Source of the DNA: Xanthomonas sp. XNM01
Lineage (GTDB): Bacteria; Pseudomonadota; Gammaproteobacteria; Xanthomonadales; Xanthomonadaceae
Direction of reading: 5' to 3'
Assembly (NCBI RefSeq): GCF_014851915.1
Contig: NZ_JACVAP010000002.1
Location: forward strand, 434,001 to 498,000
DNA: 64,000 nt
In this document: one piece after another, positions 47,213-55,734 of the stretch
Numbering within the stretch: the stretch's first letter is position 1
Layout: every line of letters starts with the position of its first letter
The notes under the pieces: model-generated
Database searches by the model: none
What the model was told of the DNA's origin: nothing
The model's input: the letters and a program-made list of their open reading frames with translations, nothing else
Position numbers and translations under genes: made by a program

Positions 47213-48331
47213 TCACTCCGCTGCGGCCTGCGCGGTCGGTGGCAGGTAGAACGCGGCGATGTGGGGCAGGAAGCGCTGCGGATTGGCGCCGGCCAGGTTG
47301 GTCAGGACGATGATCGCCAGCCCGTCGTCGGGATAGATGACGAAGGCGGCGCGTGCGCCGCCGATGCCGGCCACCTGCCGGTGCGCGCCCGTCGCCAGCA
47401 CCGGCCAGCCGGCCGACCAGGCGCCGGCGCTGCCGTCGGCCAGCTCCGCCGGCGTCCACATCGCGCGCAGCGCGTCCTTCGGCAGCAGACGGCCGTCGGT
47501 CAGCGCGATGATCCAGCGCGACAGTTCCTCCGCGTTGGTCTGGATGCCGCCGCCGGCCCACAGGCTGTAGGGGATCGCGTAGATCCAGCGCGACATGCGC
47601 TGGCCGTCGTCCGGCGCCAGGCTGCGGCGCGGCGAGTGGCTGTAGATCGTCGCCGCGCCGGGCACCAGGTCGTAGCTGTCGCCGAACCGCGTGGCGGGCA
47701 TGCCGGCCACCGCGAACTGGTGCGTGGCCATGTACCGGTCGTACGGCATCCCGGACTGGCGGGCGATGATCCGCGCGAGCAGACCGTAGTTGGTCTGGTT
47801 GTAGGCGAAGCGGGTGCCGGCCGGCGCGTCGGGCGCGTGCGCCTCGGTCGCGGCCCAGGCCGCGCGCTCGTCCGCGTCGATCAGATCCCCCTGCGGGTCG
47901 ACGATGTCGGGCAGACCGGAGGTGTGGGCGAGCAGTTCGCGCACCCGCACCCACCGCCACGCGGGCGGCAGGTCGTCCAGATAGCGGCCGACCGGTGCGT
48001 CCAGCGCGACCCGGCCCTCGGCGGCCAGCTGCGCCATCGCCACGCCGGTGAGGGGCTTGGTGGCCGAGTTGAGTGGAAACAGTGTGCTGGCGGTGACCGG
48101 CACCTGGTTCTCGACATTGGCCAGGCCCAGGCTCTCGGACAGCACCACGCGGCCGTCCCGGATGACCGCGATCTGCAGGCCGGGAATCCGCTCCTGCGCC
48201 ATGGTCCGGCGGATGTAGTCGCGGGTCAGCGCGTTGGCGTGCTCCAGCGCGTCCGTGGCGCGGGCGATGCCGGAGCACGCCAGCAGCGCGACGCTGGTGG
48301 CCAGGGCGAATCGGTGCAGTCCAGCCAGCAT
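47213..48331 (-). CDS. secreted serine hydrolase, class C beta-lactamase fold
   Basis: 372 residues from ATG 48331, preceded by GGAG (reading leftwards). Signal peptide LHRFALATSVALLACSGIARA. Catalytic motif Ser89-x-x-Lys92 (SATK); the second motif reads YNQTNYG, with Gln where Asn is usual; the third motif region is GIGGARAAFVIYPDDG rather than HxG. Likely a peptidase or esterase. It sits inverted between nasTS and the nitrate operon, and its promoter region abuts the regulatory DNA of that operon; nothing suggests a role in nitrate use. Confidence 0.85.
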   Translation of the reverse strand: MLAGLHRFALATSVALLACSGIARATDALEHANALTRDYIRRTMAQERIPGLQIAVIRDGRVVLSESLGLANVENQVPVTASTLFPLNSATKPLTGVAMAQLAAEGRVALDAPVGRYLDDLPPAWRWVRVRELLAHTSGLPDIVDPQGDLIDADERAAWAATEAHAPDAPAGTRFAYNQTNYGLLARIIARQSGMPYDRYMATHQFAVAGMPATRFGDSYDLVPGAATIYSHSPRRSLAPDDGQRMSRWIYAIPYSLWAGGGIQTNAEELSRWIIALTDGRLLPKDALRAMWTPAELADGSAGAWSAGWPVLATGAHRQVAGIGGARAAFVIYPDDGLAIIVLTNLAGANPQRFLPHIAAFYLPPTAQAAAE

Positions 48332-48569
48332 GCAGGTCTCCGGGATGATCGGTTGGCGGATCGATGGACGGGCTCTGCCCGTCATGTGGTCAGCTCAGAA
48401 CCGGCTTGGATGCGGACCACGCGTGGAAGGTTGGGGGCGGGTGGGGCGCACCCCGCCAAGCAGGCGACACGGCTGGCGCAATCCTGCGCGTGCATGAAGG
48501 CGCGGCCCGGGCGGGAGCCGTGCACGCCGCCATGGCCGGGCCCGGCCTCGCGCCGTCGCGATGGTGCGG

Positions 48570-48586
48570 TGCACACATGCGGTGCG
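48570..48586 (+). promoter_or_regulatory. NtrC-type enhancer site 1
   Basis: TGCACACATGCGGTGCG fits TGCAC-N6-GGTGCA of NtrC sites with a single deviation at the last base. Centred about 153 bases upstream of the predicted sigma-54 start point. Confidence 0.7.
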
Positions 48587-48592
48587 AGCGCC

Positions 48593-48609
48593 TGCACGGA
48601 ATCGGTGCG
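48593..48609 (+). promoter_or_regulatory. NtrC-type enhancer site 2
   Basis: TGCACGGAATCGGTGCG has the same TGCAC-N6-GGTGC pattern, 23 bases (about two helical turns) after site 1, so two NtrC dimers could bind one DNA face. Centred near -130. Confidence 0.7.
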
Positions 48610-48704
48610 TCGTGTGGCCACGTGCCGCCGCAGCAGGACGCCGCGCGCCCGCGGATCGTCCACGGAGGCAGGCAGGGCGGACGTTCCGGCCCTCCGCGCA
48701 AAGC

Positions 48705-48719
48705 TGGCACGGCGTTTGC
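48705..48719 (+). promoter_or_regulatory. sigma-54 promoter of the nitrate operon
   Basis: TGGCACGGCGTTTGC matches the -24/-12 consensus with exact GG-N10-GC spacing. Transcription would start near 48731, the first base of RNA hairpin 1. The leader is therefore about 198 bases long. Confidence 0.85.
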
Positions 48720-48730
48720 GATGGACTCTG

Positions 48731-48814
48731 CGTGGACGCAACGGCGCGTCCGCGACAACACGAATGCGGTACGGCGCGCCAACGGCGGTGTGCGGTACCT
48801 GGACAACGGCGTCC
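48731..48814 (+). ncRNA. ANTAR (NasT) target RNA: three hexaloop hairpins
   Basis: Hairpin 1 (48731-48754): 9-bp stem with inner arms GGACGC/GCGTCC and loop AACGGC at 48740-48745. Hairpin 2 (48768-48799): arms GGTAC/GTACC, a G-G mismatch and a 7-bp upper stem, loop AACGGC at 48781-48786. Hairpin 3 (48801-48814): GGAC/GTCC with loop AACGGC at 48805-48810. All three loops carry A at position 1 and G at position 4, the bases read by ANTAR proteins. The loop and 3' arm of hairpin 3 are the 5' arm of the terminator, so the two structures exclude each other. Confidence 0.85.
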
Positions 48815-48848
48815 TCCGGTCACTTCCGGTGGACGCCGTTTTTGTTTT
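48805..48848 (+). terminator. leader attenuator of the nitrate operon
   Basis: Arms AACGGCGTCC (48805-48814) and GGACGCCGTT (48831-48840), with an inner CCGG/CCGG stem around a 6-base loop, run into TTTTTGTTTT. A strong intrinsic terminator 81 bases before the transporter start; NasT bound to the hexaloop hairpins should prevent its formation. Confidence 0.9.
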
Positions 48849-48928
48849 CCCAAGCCCCTTCCTCCAGCCGCCGCTGCATGCCACTGGAACCGTGCATCGC
48901 ATTGCGGCCACCACGCGGAGATCTGCGG

Positions 48929-50137
48929 ATGAACCGTTCCTTCTGGCGGGCCGGGCACACGCCCACGCTGTTGTCGGCGTTCCTCTACTTCGACCTGAGC
49001 TTCATGGTCTGGTACCTGCTCGGCCCGATGCAGGTGCAGATCGCGCAGGCGCTGGCGCTGGATACGCAGCAGCGTGCGCTGATGGTCGCCATCCCGATCC
49101 TGTGCGGTGCAGTGCTGCGGTTGTTCCTGGGCCTGCTGGCCGACCGCATCGGCGCCAGGCACGCGGGCCTGCTGGCGCAGGTGCTGGTGATCGTCGCGCT
49201 GGCCGTGGCCTGGCGCGTCGGCGTGCACAGCTTCGCCCAGGTGCTGCTGCTGGGCCTGATGCTGGGCGTGGCCGGCGCGTCGTTCGCGGTGGCGCTGCCG
49301 CTGGCCTCGCGCTGGTATCCGCCGGAGCACCAGGGCACGGCGATGGGCATCGCCGGCGCCGGCAACTCGGGCACGGTGTTCGCCGCGCTGTTCGCGCCGC
49401 TGCTGGCGGCCGCGTTCGGCTTCCAGAACGTGTTCGGCCTGGCCTGCATCCCGCTGCTGCTGGTGCTGGCCGTGTTCGCCGTCTGCGCGAAGGACGCGCC
49501 GGTGCCGGTCGCGCGCAAGACCCTGCGCGACTACGCGCAGGTACTGGTCGGCAACCGCGACTCGTGGTGGTTCATGTTCTTCTACGCGATCACCTTCGGC
49601 GGCTTCGCCGGCTTCGCCAGTGCCCTGCCGGGCTACTTCCACGACCAGTTCGGGTTCGATCCGAAGATCGCCGGCTGGGCCACCGCCGCCTGCGTGCTGG
49701 CCGGCTCGGTGATGCGTCCGGTCGGCGGGGTCATCGCCGACCGCATCGGCGGCACCCGCACCCTGCTGACGGTGTACCTGTCGGTGGCGCTGCTGGTGGC
49801 CGCGGCGGGTCTCGGCCTCGGCGGCGCGGCCGGCGTGGTGTGCCTGTTCGTGCTGACCCTGCTGTGCCTGGGCGCCGGCAACGGCGCGGTGTTCCAGCTG
49901 GTGCCGCAGCGCTTCGGCCGCGACATCGGCCTGATGACCGGGTTGATCGGCATGGCCGGCGGCGTCGGCGGCTTCCTGCTCGCGGCCGGGCTGGGCGTGG
50001 TCAAGCAGCACAGCGGCGGTTACGGCATCGGCCTGTGGGCGTTCGCCGGCGTCGCGCTGCTGGCCTGGGGACTGCTGTCGGGCGTGAAGCAGCAGTGGCG
50101 CAACCAGTGGACGGCGCTCGGCGCCGCCCGCGTCTGA
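48929..50137 (+). CDS. nitrate/nitrite MFS transporter (NarK/NasA type)
   Basis: 402 residues, twelve transmembrane helices. The nitrate signature glycine-rich segments are GIAGAGNSGTVFAALFAPLL (around residue 145) and LGAGNGAVFQLVPQRFG (around 315); FDLSFMVWYLLGPMQVQIAQ opens helix 1. Imports nitrate (and possibly exchanges nitrite) for assimilation. First gene after the NasT-regulated leader; 16 bases before nirB. Start ATG 48929 is preceded by GCGGAG. Gene names for this protein vary (nasA, narK, nrtP), so none is assigned. Confidence 0.92.
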   Translation: MNRSFWRAGHTPTLLSAFLYFDLSFMVWYLLGPMQVQIAQALALDTQQRALMVAIPILCGAVLRLFLGLLADRIGARHAGLLAQVLVIVALAVAWRVGVHSFAQVLLLGLMLGVAGASFAVALPLASRWYPPEHQGTAMGIAGAGNSGTVFAALFAPLLAAAFGFQNVFGLACIPLLLVLAVFAVCAKDAPVPVARKTLRDYAQVLVGNRDSWWFMFFYAITFGGFAGFASALPGYFHDQFGFDPKIAGWATAACVLAGSVMRPVGGVIADRIGGTRTLLTVYLSVALLVAAAGLGLGGAAGVVCLFVLTLLCLGAGNGAVFQLVPQRFGRDIGLMTGLIGMAGGVGGFLLAAGLGVVKQHSGGYGIGLWAFAGVALLAWGLLSGVKQQWRNQWTALGAARV

Positions 50138-50153
50138 TCACGGGAACGAAACG

Positions 50154-52616
50154 ATGAAGAAGCCACGCCTGGTGGTGGTCGGCAACGGCATGGCCGGCAT
50201 CCGCACGCTCGAGGAGCTGCTGAAGCTGGTGCCGGACATGTACGAGATCACCGTGTTCGGCGCCGAGCCGCACCCGAACTACAACCGCATCCTGCTCTCG
50301 CCGGTGCTGGCCGGCGAGCAGGCGTTCGAGGAGATCGTGCTCAATCCGCTGTCCTGGTACGCGGACAACGGCATCACCCTGCATCTCGGCAAGGAGGTCA
50401 CGCAGATCGACCGCGTGCGCCGCCGGGTGATCGCCGCCGACGGGACCGAGGCCGGCTACGACCGCCTGTTGCTGGCGACCGGCTCGGTGCCCTTCATCCT
50501 GCCGATCCCGGGCAAGACGCTGAAGGGCGTCATCGGCTACCGCGACATCCACGACACGCAGACGATGATCGACACCGCGAAGGTGAAACGGCACGCGGTG
50601 GTGATCGGTGGCGGCCTGCTCGGGCTGGAGGCCGCCAACGGGCTGAAGCTGCGCGGCATGCAGGTCACCGTGGTGCACCTGGCCGGCTGGCTGCTGGAAC
50701 GCCAGCTCGACCCGGTCGCCGGCGGGCTGCTGGAGAAGTCGCTGGCCGAGCGCGGCCTGGACTTCCGCCTGGAAACTTCGACCACCGAACTGGTCGGCAA
50801 CGCCGCCGGCGAGGTCGCCGCAGTGCGCTTCTCCGACGGCAGCGAGATCCCGGCCGACCTGGTGGTGATGGCCGCCGGCATCCGCCCGAACACGACCCTG
50901 GCCCAGGCCGCGGGCATCCACTGCGACCGCGGCGTGGTGGTCAACGACACCCTGCAGACCTACGATCCGCGCGTGTACGCGGTGGGCGAATGCGCCAGCC
51001 ACCGCGGCGTCGCCTACGGCCTGGTCGCGCCGCTGTTCGAACAGGCGAAGATCTGCGCCAACCACCTGGCCAGCTACGGCATCGGCATCTACCGCGGCTC
51101 GGTCGCCTCGACCAAGCTGAAGGTGACCGGGATCGACCTGTTCTCGGCCGGCGACTTCATGGGCGGCGAGGGCACCGAGGAGATCGTGCTGTCCGACCCG
51201 GCCGGCGGGCTCTACAAGAAGCTGGTGATCCGCGACGACCGGCTGGTCGGCGCCTGCCTGTACGGGGACACCGGCGATGGCGGCTGGTACTTCCGCCAGA
51301 TCAAGGACGGCACGCCGATCGACGCGCGCCGCGACACGCTGGTGTTCGGCGAGACCGCACTGGGCGATGCCGGCACCGGCGGCCAGGACCGCGCCGCGGC
51401 GATGGCCGACGGCGACGAGGTCTGCGGCTGCAACGGCGTGTGCAAGGGCACCATCGTCAAGGCGGTGCGCGAGCAGGGCCTGTTCACCGTCGACGAGGTC
51501 AAGAAGCACACCAAGGCGGCCAGTTCCTGCGGCTCGTGCACCGGGCTGGTCGAGCAGATCCTGATGAACTGCCTGGGCTCGAACTTCCAGGAAACGCCGA
51601 AGACCAAGGCCGTGTGCGGCTGCACCAGCCTGAGCCATGGCGAGGTCCGGCAGGCGATCCGCGAGCATCGCCTGGTCAGCCACGCGCAGGCCTACGCCTT
51701 CATGGAATGGCGCACGCCCAACGGCTGCGCGACCTGCCGGCCGGCGATCAACTACTACATGCTGTCGAGCTGGCCGCGCGAGGCGGTGGACGACCCGCAG
51801 AGCCGGTTCATCAACGAGCGCGCGCACGCCAACATCCAGAAGGACGGCACGTTTTCGGTGATCCCGCAGATGAAGGGCGGGGTGACCAACGCCGCCGAAC
51901 TGCGCCGGATCGCCGACGTGGCCGACAGGTACGCGGTGCCGATGGTCAAGGTGACCGGCGGCCAGCGCATCGACCTGCTCGGCGTGCGCAAGGAGGACCT
52001 GGTCGACGTCTGGCGCGAGCTGGGCATGAAGTCCGGCCACGCCTACGGCAAGTCGATCCGCACGGTGAAGACCTGCGTGGGCAGCGAGTTCTGCCGCTTC
52101 GGCACGCAGAACAGCACCCAGATGGGCATCGACCTGGAAACGATGCTGGCCAACATGTGGAGCCCGCACAAGGTGAAGCTGGCGGTGTCCGGCTGCCCGC
52201 GCAACTGCGCCGAGTCCGGGATCAAGGACGTGGGCATCATCGCGGTCGACTCGGGCTGGGAGCTGCATGTGGGCGGCAACGGCGGCATCAGGACCGAGGT
52301 CGCCCGCTTCCTGGTCAAGGTCAGGACCGCCGACGAGGTGAAGGAGTACACCGGCGCCTTCCTGCAGCTGTACCGCGAGGAGGCCTATTACCTGGACCGC
52401 ACGGTGCACTACATCGAGCGGGTCGGGCTGGACTACATCCGGCAGAAGGTGGTCGAGGACGCCGACAGCCGCCGCGCGCTGTACGAGCGGCTGCTGTTCG
52501 CGCTCGAAGGCCTGCCCGACCCGTGGGCGGCGCGGATCGCCGGGGCGCAGCAGCGCGAGTACGCGCCGTTGAAGCTGGAACGGCAGATCCCGGTGCTGCT
52601 GGAGGATCCGGCATGA
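50154..52616 (+). CDS. nirB: NADH-dependent nitrite reductase, large subunit
   Basis: 820 residues. Reduces nitrite to ammonium with siroheme. FAD/NAD domain starts LVVVGNGMAGIRTLEELLKL; [2Fe-2S] BFD-type cysteines are Cys424, Cys426, Cys459 and Cys462; a second C-x-C...C-x2-C set lies at 488/490/525/528. The siroheme/[4Fe-4S] ligands are Cys641, Cys647, Cys681 and Cys685 (TCVGSEFC and SGCPRNC), in line with E. coli NirB. Overlaps nirD by 4 bases. Cytoplasmic. Confidence 0.96.
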   Translation: MKKPRLVVVGNGMAGIRTLEELLKLVPDMYEITVFGAEPHPNYNRILLSPVLAGEQAFEEIVLNPLSWYADNGITLHLGKEVTQIDRVRRRVIAADGTEAGYDRLLLATGSVPFILPIPGKTLKGVIGYRDIHDTQTMIDTAKVKRHAVVIGGGLLGLEAANGLKLRGMQVTVVHLAGWLLERQLDPVAGGLLEKSLAERGLDFRLETSTTELVGNAAGEVAAVRFSDGSEIPADLVVMAAGIRPNTTLAQAAGIHCDRGVVVNDTLQTYDPRVYAVGECASHRGVAYGLVAPLFEQAKICANHLASYGIGIYRGSVASTKLKVTGIDLFSAGDFMGGEGTEEIVLSDPAGGLYKKLVIRDDRLVGACLYGDTGDGGWYFRQIKDGTPIDARRDTLVFGETALGDAGTGGQDRAAAMADGDEVCGCNGVCKGTIVKAVREQGLFTVDEVKKHTKAASSCGSCTGLVEQILMNCLGSNFQETPKTKAVCGCTSLSHGEVRQAIREHRLVSHAQAYAFMEWRTPNGCATCRPAINYYMLSSWPREAVDDPQSRFINERAHANIQKDGTFSVIPQMKGGVTNAAELRRIADVADRYAVPMVKVTGGQRIDLLGVRKEDLVDVWRELGMKSGHAYGKSIRTVKTCVGSEFCRFGTQNSTQMGIDLETMLANMWSPHKVKLAVSGCPRNCAESGIKDVGIIAVDSGWELHVGGNGGIRTEVARFLVKVRTADEVKEYTGAFLQLYREEAYYLDRTVHYIERVGLDYIRQKVVEDADSRRALYERLLFALEGLPDPWAARIAGAQQREYAPLKLERQIPVLLEDPA

Positions 52617-52975
52617 GCGGCTGGATCCGGATCTGCATGATCGACGACATCCCGCTGCTTGGCGCGCGCGTGCTGCGCCGCGACGGCGCCGACGACATCG
52701 CGGTGTTCCGCCCGGCGCCGGACCGCGTGTTCGCACTGGCCGACCGCTGCCCGCACAAGGGCGGTCCGCTGTCGCAGGGCATCGTCTCCGGCGACACCGT
52801 GACCTGTCCGCTGCACGGCTGGAACATCCAGCTCGACAGCGGCCAGGCCTGCGCCCCGGACGTCGGCTGCGCGCGCCGCTATCCGGTGCAGCTGCGCGAT
52901 GGCGAGGTCTGGCTGGCGCTGGAGGTGGCGTCGTCGCCGGCACCGGCGGGCGCCACCGACGCGGTGCCGGCCTGA
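52613..52975 (+). CDS. nirD: nitrite reductase, small subunit (Rieske type)
   Basis: 120 residues. Rieske fold partner of NirB. Unlike the E. coli protein, which has lost the cluster, all four ligands are present: Cys46/His48 (CPHKGG) and Cys65/His68 (CPLHGW), so a [2Fe-2S] centre is expected. The stop shares one base with the start of the nitrate reductase gene (TGATG). Confidence 0.93.
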   Translation: MSGWIRICMIDDIPLLGARVLRRDGADDIAVFRPAPDRVFALADRCPHKGGPLSQGIVSGDTVTCPLHGWNIQLDSGQACAPDVGCARRYPVQLRDGEVWLALEVASSPAPAGATDAVPA

Positions 52976-55734
52976 TGGACGGCGGCGGCCCGGATCCGGC
53001 CGTGCAGCGGCGCACCACGCGCTCGACCTGCTGCTACTGCGGGGTCGGCTGCGGCGTGCTGATCCACAGCGAGCACGACGCGCAGGGCGCGCGCATCGTC
53101 GGCGTGGAGGGCGACCCGCAGCATCCGGCCAACCATGGCCGGCTCTGCGGCAAGGGCCGCAGCCTGGCCGAGACCGCGCGCAGCACGCAGGGCCGCGTGC
53201 TGCAGCCGGAACTGCGTGCGCGCCGCCAGGATCCGCGCCGGCCGGTCGACTGGGGGCGCGCGCTGGACACCGTGGCCGAGCGGCTGGCCGGCATCGTCGA
53301 GCGGCACGGGCCGGATGCAGTCGCCTTCTACCTGTCCGGCCAGCTGCTGACCGAGGACTACTACGTCTTCAACAAGCTGGCCAAGGGCCTGCTGCGCACC
53401 AACAACATCGACACCAATTCCCGGTTGTGCATGTCCAGCGCGGTCACCGGCTACAAGCTCGCGCTCGGTGCGGACGGCCCGCCGACCTGCTACGACGATC
53501 TCGAGCACGCCAGGACCGTGCTGTTCGCCGGCAGCAACGCGGCCTGGGCGCATCCGGTGCTGTTCCGCCGCCTGGAGGACGCGAAGGCGCGCGATCCGCA
53601 GGTGCGCTGGATCGTGGTCGATCCGCGCCGCACCGACACCGCGGCCATGGCCGACCTGCATCTGCAGATCCAGCCGGGCACAGACGTGGCGCTGTTCAAC
53701 GGCATGCTCCACCACCTGGTCTGGGAAGGGCTGCTGGACCGCGAGTTCATCGCTGCGCATACCAGCGGCTTCGACGCGCTCAAGCAGCTGCTGCGCGACT
53801 ACACGCCACGGATGTCGGCCGAGATCTGCGGGATCGCCGCCGCCGACCTGGTCGCCGCCGCCGAGTGGTTCGGGCGCAGCCCGGCCGCGCTGTCGCTGTA
53901 CTGCATGGGCCTGAACCAGTCCGCGCACGGCACCGACAAGAACCTCGCCCTGATCCACCTGCACCTGGCCACGCGCCAGATCGGGCGGCCGGGCGCCGGC
54001 CCGTTCTCGCTGACCGGGCAACCCAACGCGATGGGTGGACGCGAGGTCGGCGGCATGGCCACGATGCTGGCCGCGCACCGCGAGATCGGCGACGACGGCC
54101 ACCGCGCCGAGCTGGAAACGCTGTGGCGCCTCGCGCCGGGCAGCCTGTCGCCGCGTCCCGGGCTGGCCGCGGTGGACCTGTTCGACGGCCTGCACAGTGG
54201 CAAGGTCAAGGCGGTGTGGATCGCCTGCACCAATCCCGCGCACTCGATGCCGGACATCGCCCGCGTGCGCGAGGCGCTGCAGCGCGCCGAGTACGTGGTG
54301 GTGCAGGAAGCCTTCGCCGGCACCGACACCGTGCCGTTCGCCGATGCGCTGCTGCCGGCCAGCAGCTGGGGCGAGAAGGACGGCAGCGTGACCAACTCCG
54401 AACGCCGGATCTCGCGCGTGCGGGCGGCGGTGCCGCCGCCAGGCCAGGCACGTGCGGACTGGTGGATCGCACGCGAGGTCGCGCGCCGGATCGAGGCGCG
54501 GCTGGCCGCCCCGGGCGCATCGCCGCTGTTCGAGGCCGACTCGCCGCGGGCGATCTTCGACGAACACCGCGACCTCACCATCGGCCGCGACCTCGACATC
54601 GGTGGGCTGGACCATGCGCGCCTGGACGCCGACGGCCCGCAGCAGTGGCCGTTCCCGGCCGGCAGCGCGCAGGGACAGGCGCGCCGCTATGTCGATGGCG
54701 TGTTCGCCACCGCCGACGGGCGCGCGCGTTTCCACGTGACGCCCTACACGCCGGTGGCCGAGCAGACCTCGGCGCGCTTCCCGCTGCGCCTGCTCAGCGG
54801 CCGTCTGCGCGACCAGTGGCACGGAATGTCGCGCAGCGGCCGGGTGCCGGCGGCGTTCGCGCACAGCCCGGAACCGGCGCTGCAGATGCATCCGGACGAC
54901 GCGGCCCGGCGCGGCCTGCGTGCCGGCACGCTGGTGCGCGTGGCGAGCAAGCGCGGCGCGCTGGTGCTGCCGCTGGAGCTGTCCGACGAACTCGCCTCCG
55001 GCACCGTGTTCGCGGCGATGCACTGGAGCGGTCAGCATCTGTCCAGCGGCGGCATCAACGAACTCAGCCAGCCGGCGGTCGACGCACGCTCGCGCCAGCC
55101 CGAACTCAAGCACGCCGCGGTGCGGGTGGAGCCGGCGGCGTTCGGCTGGCACCTGCTGGCCGCGCGCCGTGGCGATGCGCTGGCGCTGCAGGCCGCGGTG
55201 CAGCCGCTGCTGAAGGCCTGCGGCTATGCCGGCGTGTCGCTGCACGCGGATGCCACCGACACCACCCAGGCCTGGCTGGTGCTGCGCGCAGCGGCGGACG
55301 CGGCGATGCAGCCCGACTGGCTGGCTGCGCTGGACGACGCCCTGCACCTGCACCCGGGTGCGGACACGCTGGAGTACCGCGACGCACGCCGCGGGCTGCT
55401 CAAGCGCGTGGCCTGGCGCGCAGGGCAGGGCGGCAGCCGCGTCGACGGCCTGCTGTGGGCCGGCGGCGAACCCGGCGGGCAGCCGCTGCTGCAGACGGCG
55501 CTGGCCGGCATGCCGTGGCAGGGCCCGCGCCTGGCAGCGTTCGCGTCGCTGCCCACCGTCGCCCGCGATCCGGTGGTGTGCAGCTGCCGCCAGGTCACCG
55601 CATCGGCGATCCGCGGCGCGCTCGATGCCGGCGACGACCTGCCCGGACTCAAGCAGCGGCTGGGTTGCGGCACGGTCTGCGGTTCCTGCCTGCCGCAGCT
55701 GGCGCGGATGGCGCGCGAGGGCGCCAGCGCATGA
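52975..55734 (+). CDS. nasA: assimilatory nitrate reductase, molybdopterin catalytic subunit
   Basis: 919 residues. Reduces nitrate to nitrite in the cytoplasm. N-terminal [4Fe-4S] ligands Cys19/22/26/58 (CCYCGVGCGV, LCGKG), molybdopterin domains with NNIDTNSRLCMSSAVTGYKL and QPNAMGGREVGGMA, a dinucleotide-binding C-terminal domain (LRLLSGRLRDQWHGMSRSGR), and a final BFD-like [2Fe-2S] module VVCSCRQV ... CGTVCGSCLP. The extra C-terminal cluster is typical of Klebsiella NasA and allows electron entry from a ferredoxin- or NADH-linked donor; no separate nasC-like diaphorase is in the window. No Tat signal. Confidence 0.95.
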   Translation: MDGGGPDPAVQRRTTRSTCCYCGVGCGVLIHSEHDAQGARIVGVEGDPQHPANHGRLCGKGRSLAETARSTQGRVLQPELRARRQDPRRPVDWGRALDTVAERLAGIVERHGPDAVAFYLSGQLLTEDYYVFNKLAKGLLRTNNIDTNSRLCMSSAVTGYKLALGADGPPTCYDDLEHARTVLFAGSNAAWAHPVLFRRLEDAKARDPQVRWIVVDPRRTDTAAMADLHLQIQPGTDVALFNGMLHHLVWEGLLDREFIAAHTSGFDALKQLLRDYTPRMSAEICGIAAADLVAAAEWFGRSPAALSLYCMGLNQSAHGTDKNLALIHLHLATRQIGRPGAGPFSLTGQPNAMGGREVGGMATMLAAHREIGDDGHRAELETLWRLAPGSLSPRPGLAAVDLFDGLHSGKVKAVWIACTNPAHSMPDIARVREALQRAEYVVVQEAFAGTDTVPFADALLPASSWGEKDGSVTNSERRISRVRAAVPPPGQARADWWIAREVARRIEARLAAPGASPLFEADSPRAIFDEHRDLTIGRDLDIGGLDHARLDADGPQQWPFPAGSAQGQARRYVDGVFATADGRARFHVTPYTPVAEQTSARFPLRLLSGRLRDQWHGMSRSGRVPAAFAHSPEPALQMHPDDAARRGLRAGTLVRVASKRGALVLPLELSDELASGTVFAAMHWSGQHLSSGGINELSQPAVDARSRQPELKHAAVRVEPAAFGWHLLAARRGDALALQAAVQPLLKACGYAGVSLHADATDTTQAWLVLRAAADAAMQPDWLAALDDALHLHPGADTLEYRDARRGLLKRVAWRAGQGGSRVDGLLWAGGEPGGQPLLQTALAGMPWQGPRLAAFASLPTVARDPVVCSCRQVTASAIRGALDAGDDLPGLKQRLGCGTVCGSCLPQLARMAREGASA

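Noticed and set aside
47261-48928. Long N-terminal extension of the nitrate transporter
   Set aside because: It is antisense to the serine hydrolase and crosses the sigma-54 promoter and terminator; the MFS fold starts at 48929.
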